DNA of 64,000 bases, from NCBI RefSeq assembly GCF_041052385.1, contig NZ_CP163439.1:6623001-6687000 (forward strand), given 5' to 3'. The notes below the pieces were generated by a model that saw only the letters and a list, made by a program, of their open reading frames with translations, did not search any database and was not told where the DNA came from. The translations under genes were made by a program, and so were the position numbers. Below are positions 8,289 through 15,930 of this stretch, one piece after another; the first letter of the stretch is position 1; each line of letters starts with the position of its first letter. Source of the DNA: Streptomyces sp. R28. GTDB taxonomy: Bacteria > Actinomycetota > Actinomycetes > Streptomycetales > Streptomycetaceae.

Positions 8289-9446
8289 TCACCGCGTCGG
8301 CAGGACCAACTTCCGCTTCAGCTTCGGCCCGAACGGCTTCTCCACGAACCGGTGCATCAGCCAGGCCAGCCCCAGCAGGCTCAGCACGGACAGGGCCAGC
8401 GTCGGGTAGGAGCCAAGGCCGAGGCCCCGGTGCAGCACCCGGATGAAGAACCAGCCCAGGTGCTCGTGGATCAGGTAGAAGGGGTACGTCAGCGCCCCCG
8501 CCACCGTCAGCCAGCGCCAGTTGGCCCAGCTCGTCCAGCCCAGCGCCACCACCGCGACGGCGGCGAAGGCGCAGAAGACGATGGCCTGGATGACGTACGG
8601 GGAGCGGTGGAACTCGCCCTGCGCCCCGGGGTGCCACAGCGCCATGACCGAGTAGCGCTGGCCCAGCAGGAAGGACATGCCCACGATCCCCCACAGCAGC
8701 AGGTCGCTGCCGAAGCGGTGGATCAGGTACAGGGCGAGGCCGCCGATGAAGAACGGGGCGTGGTCGCGCATGACCAGCTCGTCGGTCAGCGGGTTGTCGG
8801 CGACCCGGGCGAAGGCACTGGCGAGCGTCCACAGGATGCAGAAGGTGACCACACGGCGGTAGGTGACGCCCTTCCAGATCACGAACAGGGCGAAGAGCAC
8901 GTAGAACTTCAGCTCCACCCAGAGCGTCCAGCACACACCCAGGACCCGCGGCACGCCCAGCGGCTGCTGCATCATCGTGAGGTTGACCAGGAGCTCGTCC
9001 GGGCGGACCGGGTGGACGACGACCGGCAGCAGCACCGCCGCGCCGGTGACCATGACGATGGCCACCCAGTACGCCGGGTAGAGGCGGGAGATCCGCGAGC
9101 GGAAGAAGTCGCCGAGACTGCGGCCCCAGCTGCTCATGCAGATCACGAAGCCGCTGATGACGAAGAAGAACTGCACGCCCAGGCTGCCGTAGGTGGACAG
9201 CTGCGACAGCGTCGGGAACATGTCCCCGGGGGACTGGTGCCAGGAGTTGGCGACTTCGCCGTTCTTACCGGTGAAGTGGTACATGCACACCATCAGCGCG
9301 GCCATGAGCCGCAGGCCGTCCAGGGCGCGGAGCCGGCTCTCGCCACGGGGCCGGACGGGCGGCCGCTCGGCGAGGACCTGGTTCAGCCGGGGTGCCGGGG
9401 GTGTCAGCGGTGTCGGCGGTGCCGTGGCCTGGTCAGCCGCGCTCAT
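8289..9446 (-). CDS. Membrane acyltransferase (acyltransferase 3 / OafA type)
   Basis: A 385-residue integral membrane protein with about ten hydrophobic segments. It begins with the family's signature ALDGLRLMAALMVCMYHF and has QFFFVISGFVICMSSWGRSL in the second segment region. This family transfers acyl groups, usually acetyl, to extracellular sugars. The ATG at 9446 is chosen over an upstream in-frame ATG because the additional residues are Arg/Ser/Thr-rich without family resemblance and a GGAGAAGGG ribosome site lies just upstream of 9446. It is co-directional with cassette B, 170 bases downstream of the POLYST stop, so O-acetylation of the ulosonic polymer is the natural guess. Confidence 0.85.
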   Translation of the reverse strand: MSAADQATAPPTPLTPPAPRLNQVLAERPPVRPRGESRLRALDGLRLMAALMVCMYHFTGKNGEVANSWHQSPGDMFPTLSQLSTYGSLGVQFFFVISGFVICMSSWGRSLGDFFRSRISRLYPAYWVAIVMVTGAAVLLPVVVHPVRPDELLVNLTMMQQPLGVPRVLGVCWTLWVELKFYVLFALFVIWKGVTYRRVVTFCILWTLASAFARVADNPLTDELVMRDHAPFFIGGLALYLIHRFGSDLLLWGIVGMSFLLGQRYSVMALWHPGAQGEFHRSPYVIQAIVFCAFAAVAVVALGWTSWANWRWLTVAGALTYPFYLIHEHLGWFFIRVLHRGLGLGSYPTLALSVLSLLGLAWLMHRFVEKPFGPKLKRKLVLPTR

Positions 9447-9616
9447 CCTGGGGCCCTTCTCCGGGAGTCTCGAGGTGCGTTCAGTCGTACGCGACGGACG
9501 GTGCCATTTCATACGACGACCGAACGCTATGTCCCTCGGACGGGTGAAAGGTGAGTGACGGCTGACGCTCAGGGAGCGCGAAGGTGTCACACGGATGAAC
9601 GACCGCCCTTTGTCGG

Positions 9617-11017
9617 TTACCTCCGGCCGGCCACCTGCTTCAGCGCCCGCGCCCGGCGCGCCAGTCGGCGTACGGTCGCGTTGCGCGGGATGAAGGAGAG
9701 CTGGGCCGGTACGGCGCCCGGCAGGGCCAGCGAGGTCAGGCGCTTGCGCTTGAAGTACCGCCAGGTGTGCGGGTTGAGGTGCCGGGAGAGGTAGGTCTCG
9801 GCCGCGCCGCGCAGCCCCGGGTAGATCTTCGGCTGCATCGCGAACCCGACCGCCTTGAGCAGCGCGGTCAGTTCGTCCACCCGCTCGCGCGCGGGCATCG
9901 CCCAGCCGCTGACCGCGGCGGCGTCCGCGATGTCGGGCAGCAGGGCGTCGACGATGGTCAGCGGGACGCGGTTGCTGTTCTGGTAGGGCGCGAGCCGGGC
10001 CAGCAGGGTGTCGGTGCCGACCCGCGCGACCGGGATGCCGTACAGACCGGCGGCCGTGAGCAGCGCGGTCGAGAAGCAGCCGACGACGAGGGCGGGCCGC
10101 AGCCGCTGGAAGGACACCTCGGCGAGTACGGGCCGGTCCAGGAGGGTGAGTTCGGCGCCCAGCTTCTCCGCCTCGTCCTCCAGGAGCCTCGACCAGCGGG
10201 CCGGGGCGACGGGGTGCGGCTTGAACACCAGCCTGCGGTGGCCGAGCGCGACGGCGCCGCGCACCATCTGCCGGTGCAGGTCCTCCTCCTCGGCGTCGGT
10301 GAGGATGCCGAGCGCGGAGAGGTACTGGCCGAGCAGCAGGGCCGGCCGGTCATCGGTGGCCGTGGCGGTGGCCGCCTCGGTTGTTGCGGCGGGAGCGGTC
10401 AACTCGCCCTCGCCCTCGCCTTCGGCCTCGGCCAGTTCGCCGAGCACCTTCAGGAACGCCTCGGACGGCACCAGTTCGGTCGGCACGCCGAACTCGGTGA
10501 GCAGCAGCGGGGTGAGGCCCGGGACGAGATCGAGGTGCAGCAGGCGCCCGATGCGGGTGCCGACCAGCGGGTCGATCTTGTCGCGCGTGGGGCCGTAGCT
10601 TATGAGGCCGTCGGCGTAGACGTCGACGGGGGCGCCGGTGAACAGCTGGCACAGTGCGAGGGCCGGATTGACCTGGACGGACTCGACGGCAAGCTGCACC
10701 TCGTCGTCGCCGAGGTTCCACAGCAGCCGTACGTACCGCTCCCACATGGGGATGTCGTCCGCGCGGGGCGACCAGCCGCTGGGGTGGAACGGCGCGATGG
10801 TCGCGTTCCAGGACAGCACCTCGTCGAAACGCTCCCGCAGCCGGTCGAAGCCCGGCATCGCGTCGACGGACGGGGTGATCTCCGGGTTGGTCGCGTTGTT
10901 GGTGACCAGCAGCAGCCGGCGGTCGGCCGGTTCGAAGAGCCCGGCGTCCAGGGCGGCGGCCAGGGTCGCGGCGCCGTACAGCGTCGAGGCGCAGAAGATC
11001 TGCGTGGTGCGAGGCAT
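9617..11017 (-). CDS. Polysialyltransferase-family (POLYST) protein (cassette B)
   Basis: A 466-residue paralogue of the protein at 6860-8203. The same landmarks are in the same order: VYADGLISYGPT with Asp136-Gly137, FKPHPVAPARW, and GCFSTALLTAAGLYGIPVARVGTDTLL, then a basic tail (WRYFKRKRLTSLALPG). It differs by an acidic and Ala/Thr-rich insertion of about 25 residues (AEAEGEGEGEL, then TTEAATATATDD) in the middle. The ATG at 11017 overlaps the stop of the upstream GT2 gene by one base (TGATG), so I reject in-frame codons farther upstream inside that gene. Predicted cytoplasmic GT-B-like transferase acting on CMP-activated ulosonic acid. Confidence 0.87.
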   Translation of the reverse strand: MPRTTQIFCASTLYGAATLAAALDAGLFEPADRRLLLVTNNATNPEITPSVDAMPGFDRLRERFDEVLSWNATIAPFHPSGWSPRADDIPMWERYVRLLWNLGDDEVQLAVESVQVNPALALCQLFTGAPVDVYADGLISYGPTRDKIDPLVGTRIGRLLHLDLVPGLTPLLLTEFGVPTELVPSEAFLKVLGELAEAEGEGEGELTAPAATTEAATATATDDRPALLLGQYLSALGILTDAEEEDLHRQMVRGAVALGHRRLVFKPHPVAPARWSRLLEDEAEKLGAELTLLDRPVLAEVSFQRLRPALVVGCFSTALLTAAGLYGIPVARVGTDTLLARLAPYQNSNRVPLTIVDALLPDIADAAAVSGWAMPARERVDELTALLKAVGFAMQPKIYPGLRGAAETYLSRHLNPHTWRYFKRKRLTSLALPGAVPAQLSFIPRNATVRRLARRARALKQVAGRR

Positions 11018-11997
11018 CAGGCGGCCACCGTCCGTGCTCCGACCGCCCTGCGGCGCACCCGCCGCAACCGGGCGGCTCGCTGCGCGTCCATCGAGTCCAT
11101 TACCTCCGCGAGCACGTCCTGCGGCATCCTTTTCAGGGCGGCGGCGCTCATCGAGCGCAGTTTTCGAGCCACGGCGGGTTCGAACCTCTCGATGTGGCCG
11201 AGATGATGAGCCATGATCGCGCAATAAGTGCGCACGGCTTTCGGAAGCAGTTTATCGGCCTCGGGGTCAGCCGCAGTTTCCTCGATTACCTGGTCGAACG
11301 CACGAATGAAATCCAGCTGCCGGACGTCACCGATCTGGGTGAGTGAGGACGCCACGCCGCGCCGGTAGTAGACGCCCAGCAGTCCCACCGCGGCGAAGGA
11401 TTCCGCCTCCCGGTGCAGTTTCCAGATCCACGGCCGGTCCTCGGCCGTGCGCAGCCCGTGGGTGAAGTGCAGCACCCCGCGGTCGACGAGACGGCGGTGG
11501 TAGATGCCCGCCCATGCGTACGCGTAGTCCACGGACGTCGACCGGTCGGCGGGCAGGATCGCCTCCCGCGGGTCCATCACCGTCCAGCGCCGGCCGTGCG
11601 GCACCCGGTGGATGCTGCGCGCCCGCCCGGTGCACTGCACATGGTCGGTGCGCACGAAGTCGCAGCCCAACTCCTCGATGGCTGCGAGGAGTTGGGGGAA
11701 ATAGTCGGGTGCCAGCCAGTCGTCCCCGTCCAGGAACGTCAGATACTCGCCGCGCGCCTTGTCTATGCCCGTGTTCCGCGCGGTGGCCAGCCCTCCGTTC
11801 TGCTCGTGTCTGACGACCACCGCGCCCGGCAGCTCACGCTCCGCGCGCGCGAGAAGGTCCGGTGTCCCGTCGGTCGAGCAGTCGTCGACGAGGATGAACT
11901 CGAAGTCCTCGCGTGTGTTCGCACGCAGGCTCTTCAGGGTGTCTGGCGCGTATTGCTGCACGTTGTAGAACGGCACGATGACCGAGAGCTTGACCAC
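11017..11997 (-). CDS. GT2-family glycosyltransferase (cassette B)
   Basis: A 326-residue GT-A-fold glycosyltransferase, paralogous to the one at 5877-6863. It has LSVIVPFYN at the N-terminus, VDDCSTDGT, NGGLATARNTGID, FLDGDDWLAP, and the shared RTAEDRPWIW and GVASSLTQIGDVRQLDF segments. The C-terminus is Arg/Ala-rich. The GTG at 11997 is selected because the first beta-strand of the fold starts two residues later; the reading frame stays open for another 1.5 kb upstream, but that stretch is antisense to the divergent gene. The stop overlaps the POLYST start (TGATG). There is no obvious ribosome site, so leaderless translation is possible. Confidence 0.9.
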   Translation of the reverse strand: MVKLSVIVPFYNVQQYAPDTLKSLRANTREDFEFILVDDCSTDGTPDLLARAERELPGAVVVRHEQNGGLATARNTGIDKARGEYLTFLDGDDWLAPDYFPQLLAAIEELGCDFVRTDHVQCTGRARSIHRVPHGRRWTVMDPREAILPADRSTSVDYAYAWAGIYHRRLVDRGVLHFTHGLRTAEDRPWIWKLHREAESFAAVGLLGVYYRRGVASSLTQIGDVRQLDFIRAFDQVIEETAADPEADKLLPKAVRTYCAIMAHHLGHIERFEPAVARKLRSMSAAALKRMPQDVLAEVMDSMDAQRAARLRRVRRRAVGARTVAA

Positions 11998-12195
11998 GCG
12001 AAGGACGTTAGGGGGCGGTCCGGCACCCGTCTTTACCCGGAGCTTGATGTCAGGTGAACGACGCGTGGCGATGCAGTGAACCAGGCTTTTTTTCAACGGC
12101 TTCCGGCCTCGATTCGCCGTTCGTCGGTGTGCTGTTAACCGTTTGTTGCATTTGGGTTGGGCAGAACCTCGGAATCGCTTCCTAGCGTCTTCGAC
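11998..12195. promoter_or_regulatory. Divergent promoter region between cassette B and the ulosonate operon
   Basis: A 198-base intergenic stretch that is more AT-rich than its surroundings, for example GTTAACCGTTTGTTGC around 12135. On the right a -10-like TAGCGT (12183-12188) ends seven bases before the GTG at 12196, the spacing expected for a leaderless transcript. No convincing -35 was found. Confidence 0.5.
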
Positions 12196-13509
12196 GTGCC
12201 AGCAAGTGCGACGAAGACCCGACGAGTTGCCGTACTCGCGGATTCCGATACCCGGTGGAAATGGGGCGCGCTCACCGCGAACCGTATCGCCCCGGAGGAT
12301 TCGGACATCCGCCTGGACGGATATCTCCTGCGCGGCCGCGCCACCCCGACCCCCCGCCAGCTCCAGGAGGTCGGCGTCCACGCCGACTCCCTGCGTGAGG
12401 TGACCGCCGTCGAGTTCCTGCGCACCATGGCGCAGGAGTCGTACGACGTCCTGGTCCTCTCCCTCGTCGGCGGGGGCGTCCAGGCCGTGCTGCACGGCCT
12501 GAAGCGGGTCTGGGAGGGGCAGGCGCAGCGGCCCGTGGTCGTCACCGGCTATGTCGGCGTCGTCTACGAGAAGCTCGCCGACGGCCTGCTGCTGCGGCAC
12601 GGCGCGGACCTCGTCCTCGCCAACTCCCGCCAGGACGCCGAGCGGTTCCGCACGGTGTACGACGGGGTCGGCGCCGACTCGTCGGCGGTGACCGAGGTGG
12701 CGCTGCCGTTCCTCGGCGGGGAGCCCTACGCCGGCGAGCACGACCCGTACACGGTCGTCTTCGCGGCCCAGCCCTCGGTGCCGGACAACCGCAGGGACCG
12801 TACGTACCTGCTGAACCGCCTGATCCAGCACGCCCGCAAGCACCCCGAGCGCGAGGTACTGCTCAAGCTGCGCTCCAAGCCGGGCGAACACACCACGCAC
12901 ATCGAGGAGTTGCCGTACCAGAAGCTGGTGCAGGGACTCGAACCGCCCGCCAACTTCCGTCTGGTGTACGGGAACATGGGCGAGGTCCTCGACCGCACCG
13001 ACCTGCTGGTCACGATCAGCTCCACGGCGGCGCTGGAGTCGCTGCACCGCCGTATCCCCACCGTCGTCCTCACCGACCTCGGCGTGCGCGAGGTGCTCGG
13101 CAACCACCACTTCGTGGGCTCCGGCTGCCTCGCCTCCTGGGACCAGCTGGACGACGGACACCGCCCGACTCCCGACGAGGAGTGGGTGTCCCGGCAGGGC
13201 GTCTGTGCCGACGGCTTGTACGCCACCGCCTTCGACGCGGCCCGCGAGCGCATCGCCAAGCTGCTTCGGCGGCCCGGCGGCCTGCCCGCCCTCACGCCGT
13301 ACTACACGCCGGCCACCGCGCCCGGCTATCTGCCCGGCATCCTCGCCCGCCACCACCTCGGCCCCGACGGCAGCCCGCTGCCCGGCGCCCCCGCCCACGA
13401 CAAGGAGCCCGGCCCGGTCCGCCAGATAGTGCGCCGGGCGGCGCGCGGCGCCTACCGCCACGGCGTGCAGCGCGTGGCACCGGTCATCCGGCGGATGGGC
13501 GAGCTGTGA
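12196..13509 (+). CDS. GT-B-like putative glycosyltransferase, DUF6716-type, first gene of the ulosonate operon
   Basis: A 437-residue protein I place in the DUF6716 group from overall resemblance, with low certainty. It starts with a Rossmann-like strand (RRVAVLADSDTRWKWG). The C-terminal half carries a segment typical of GT-B donor domains: VYGNMGEVLDRTDLLVTISS, then TAALESLHRRIPTVVLTDLG. The last 50 residues are Pro-rich then basic (IVRRAARGAYRHG). The GTG at 12196 is chosen because the Rossmann strand begins ten residues later and a -10 hexamer sits seven bases upstream. It is followed after 41 bases by the CMP-ulosonate synthetase gene, so a role in building a CMP-sugar-derived polymer is inferred from context. 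Confidence 0.75.
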   Translation: MPASATKTRRVAVLADSDTRWKWGALTANRIAPEDSDIRLDGYLLRGRATPTPRQLQEVGVHADSLREVTAVEFLRTMAQESYDVLVLSLVGGGVQAVLHGLKRVWEGQAQRPVVVTGYVGVVYEKLADGLLLRHGADLVLANSRQDAERFRTVYDGVGADSSAVTEVALPFLGGEPYAGEHDPYTVVFAAQPSVPDNRRDRTYLLNRLIQHARKHPEREVLLKLRSKPGEHTTHIEELPYQKLVQGLEPPANFRLVYGNMGEVLDRTDLLVTISSTAALESLHRRIPTVVLTDLGVREVLGNHHFVGSGCLASWDQLDDGHRPTPDEEWVSRQGVCADGLYATAFDAARERIAKLLRRPGGLPALTPYYTPATAPGYLPGILARHHLGPDGSPLPGAPAHDKEPGPVRQIVRRAARGAYRHGVQRVAPVIRRMGEL

Positions 13510-13550
13510 GCCGCCAGACCCCACGTCAAGGACGTCAAGGAGCAGATCCC

Positions 13551-14855
13551 ATGTCCCACCCGGAAGCAGGTCAAGGCACTTCGGTGCCGCGCGTGCTCGC
13601 CGTCATCCCCGCGCGCGGCGGCTCCAAGGGCGTGCCCGCGAAGAACCTCATGCCCGTCGGCGGCGTGCCGCTGGTGGCGCGTGCGGTGCGTGAGTGCAGG
13701 GCTTCGAGGCTCGTCACGGACGTCGTCGTCTCCACCGACGACCAGGGCATCGCGGCCGCCGCCCGCCAGGCCGGCGCCGAGGTCGTGCTGCGCCCCGCCG
13801 CCATCGCCGGCGACACCGCCACCTCCGAGGCGGCCGTACTGCACGCCATGGACGCGCACGAGGCGCTGCACGGCTCGCCGGTGGACGTGGTGCTGCTCGT
13901 GCAGTGCACCAGCCCCTTCATCGTCCGCGAGGACATCGACGGCGTGGTCAAGGCGATCGTCGCCAACGGCGCCGACACCTCCCTGACTGTCGCGCCCTTC
14001 CACGGCTTCGTATGGCGCCACGGCGACGACGAGCCCACGGCGGCCGTCCGCGCCGAGCGCCAGACGGCCGAGGGCGGCACGGACACCGTCGCCACCCGCA
14101 CCACCACATCCGGCGGCGGCTACGGCATCAACCACGACAAGTCCTTCCGCCCGCGCCGCCAGGACCGCCCCCAGGACTTCCTGGAGACCGGCGCCGCCTA
14201 CGCGATGGACGCGCGCGGCTTCCGCGAGCACAGGCACCGCTTCTTCGGCCGCACCGAACTCGTGCGCACCGACCCCGCCCGGGTCCTGGAGATCGACGAT
14301 CCCCACGACCTGGCCCGCGCCCGCGCGCTGGCTCCGCTGTTCGACGCGGACCGGCCCGGCGCCCTCCCGACCGCCGACGAGATCGACGCGGTCGTACTGG
14401 ACTTCGACGGCACCCAGACCGACGACCGGGTGCTGATCGATGCCGATGGAAAGGAGTTCGTCTCCGTGCACCGCGGAGACGGCCTCGGCATCGCGGCGCT
14501 GCGCAAGAGCGCCCTGAAGATGCTGATCCTGTCCACGGAGCAGAACCCGGTCGTCGCCGCCCGCGCACGGAAGCTGCAGATTCCCGTGCTGCACGGCATC
14601 GACCGCAAGGACCTCGCACTGAAGCAGTGGTGCGAGGAGCAGGGCATCGCGCCTGAGCGCGTGCTCTACGTCGGCAACGACGTCAACGACCTCCCGTGCT
14701 TCGCCCTCGTGGGCTGGCCCGTGGCGGTCGGCAGCGCCCACGACGTCGTGCGCGGCGCCGCACGCGCGGTCACCACCACCTCCGGTGGCGACGGCGCGAT
14801 CCGAGAGATCGCCAGCTGGATCCTCGGCCCCTCTCTCGATTCCCTCACCAAGTAA
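13551..14855 (+). CDS. CMP-ulosonic acid synthetase fused to a HAD phosphatase
   Basis: A 434-residue bifunctional protein. Residues about 14-265 are a NeuA-type cytidylyltransferase with the nucleotide loop VLAVIPARGGSKGVPAKN, QCTSPF and LETGAAYAMD. Residues about 275-434 are a KdsC/Kdn-9-phosphate-phosphatase-like HAD domain with DFDGTQTDD (Asp284, Asp286), ILSTE, and VGNDVNDLPCF. Together these would dephosphorylate a 9-phosphorylated ulosonic acid and activate it with CTP. A phosphatase implies the partner synthase makes a sugar 9-phosphate, as in Kdn synthesis from mannose-6-phosphate. The ATG has AAGGAG nine bases upstream. The gene lies between a GT-B-like gene and the NeuB gene (13-base gap). 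Confidence 0.9.
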   Translation: MSHPEAGQGTSVPRVLAVIPARGGSKGVPAKNLMPVGGVPLVARAVRECRASRLVTDVVVSTDDQGIAAAARQAGAEVVLRPAAIAGDTATSEAAVLHAMDAHEALHGSPVDVVLLVQCTSPFIVREDIDGVVKAIVANGADTSLTVAPFHGFVWRHGDDEPTAAVRAERQTAEGGTDTVATRTTTSGGGYGINHDKSFRPRRQDRPQDFLETGAAYAMDARGFREHRHRFFGRTELVRTDPARVLEIDDPHDLARARALAPLFDADRPGALPTADEIDAVVLDFDGTQTDDRVLIDADGKEFVSVHRGDGLGIAALRKSALKMLILSTEQNPVVAARARKLQIPVLHGIDRKDLALKQWCEEQGIAPERVLYVGNDVNDLPCFALVGWPVAVGSAHDVVRGAARAVTTTSGGDGAIREIASWILGPSLDSLTK

Positions 14856-14868
14856 GGACATCTCTGCC

Positions 14869-15807
14869 ATGAGCACCAACTCCCGCCTCCGCTCCTTCGG
14901 TTCGCGCGAAGTCGGCCCGGGCAAGCCCGTCTACATCTGCGGCGAGATCGGCATCAACCACAACGGTGAGCTGGAGAACGCCTTCAAGCTCATCGACGTG
15001 GCCGCCGAGGCCGGCTGTGACGCCGTGAAGTTCCAGAAGCGCACCCCGGAGATCTGCACCCCGCGCGACCAGTGGGACATCGAGCGCGACACCCCCTGGG
15101 GCCGGATGACCTACATCGACTACCGCCACCGCGTGGAGTTCGGTGAGGACGAGTACCGCCAGATCGACGAGTACTGCAAGAGCAAGAACATCGACTGGTT
15201 CGCCTCCCCGTGGGACACCGAGGCCGTCGCCTTCCTGGAGAAGTTCGACGTCCCGGCCCACAAGGTGGCCTCCGCCTCCCTGACCGACGACGAGCTGCTG
15301 CAGGCCCTGCGTGGCACCGGCCGCGCGGTCATCCTCTCCACCGGCATGTCGACGCCGAAGCAGATCCGCCACGCGGTCGAGGTCCTCGGCTCCGACAACA
15401 TCGTCATGTGCCACGCCACCTCGACGTACCCGGCCAAGGCCGAGGAGCTCAACCTCCGCGCGATCAACACCCTGGAGAAGGAGTTCCCGAACGTCCCGAT
15501 CGGCTACTCCGGCCACGAGACGGGTCTGCAGACCACGCTGGCCGCGGTCGCCCTCGGCGCCGTCTTCGTCGAGCGCCACATCACCCTGGACCGCGCGATG
15601 TGGGGTTCGGACCAGGCCGCCTCGGTCGAGCCGCAGGGCCTGACGCGCCTCGTCCGCGACATCCGCACCATCGAGGCCTCCCTCGGTGACGGCGTCAAGA
15701 AGGTCTACGACTCCGAGCTCGGCCCGATGAAGAAGCTGCGCCGCGTCGCCGGTGTGGTCGCCGAGGCGGAGATCGCCGCGGCGGCGGGCGAGCCGGTCTC
15801 GGTCTGA
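14869..15807 (+). CDS. NeuB-type ulosonic acid synthase lacking the SAF domain
   Basis: A 312-residue synthase that condenses phosphoenolpyruvate with an aldose or aldose phosphate to make a nine-carbon ulosonic acid. The TIM-barrel signatures are strong: GEIGINHNGELENAF, AGCDAVKFQKR, VASASLTDDELL, STGMSTPKQI, CHATSTYPA, IGYSGHETGLQTTL and ERHITLDRAMWGSDQAASVE. Canonical NeuB proteins are about 340-350 residues, with a C-terminal antifreeze-like SAF domain; this one ends right after the barrel (VAEAEIAAAAGEPVSV). The ATG at 14869 follows TAAGGAC. With the fused phosphatase next door, Kdn-9-phosphate synthesis is more likely than Neu5Ac, but that is inference. Confidence 0.9.
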   Translation: MSTNSRLRSFGSREVGPGKPVYICGEIGINHNGELENAFKLIDVAAEAGCDAVKFQKRTPEICTPRDQWDIERDTPWGRMTYIDYRHRVEFGEDEYRQIDEYCKSKNIDWFASPWDTEAVAFLEKFDVPAHKVASASLTDDELLQALRGTGRAVILSTGMSTPKQIRHAVEVLGSDNIVMCHATSTYPAKAEELNLRAINTLEKEFPNVPIGYSGHETGLQTTLAAVALGAVFVERHITLDRAMWGSDQAASVEPQGLTRLVRDIRTIEASLGDGVKKVYDSELGPMKKLRRVAGVVAEAEIAAAAGEPVSV

Positions 15808-15843
15808 CCCGGAACGCACCGAGTTCGAACGCGCGCGCCGATG

Positions 15844-15873
15844 TCCGAGCGCTCCGAGTACGGGGCGCTCGGA
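15844..15873. other. Stem-loop between the ulosonate synthase and the sialyltransferase-like gene
   Basis: Arms TCCGAGCGCTCC and GGGGCGCTCGGA pair over 12 positions with one G-U, around a six-base loop. Flanking bases (TTCGAAC...GTTCGA) can extend the stem imperfectly to about 15822-15889. It may attenuate readthrough or protect the upstream message; there is no T-tract. Confidence 0.6.
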
Positions 15874-15930
15874 CTCGGCGCCGTTCGAGTTCCCTGACCA
15901 CCAGCAACACGAGCTGAATACGAGCGCCGC

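Noticed and set aside
12000..13524. Extension of the cassette B GT2 reading frame far upstream
   Set aside because: This part is antisense to the divergent GT-B-like gene and the GT2 fold begins at 11997.
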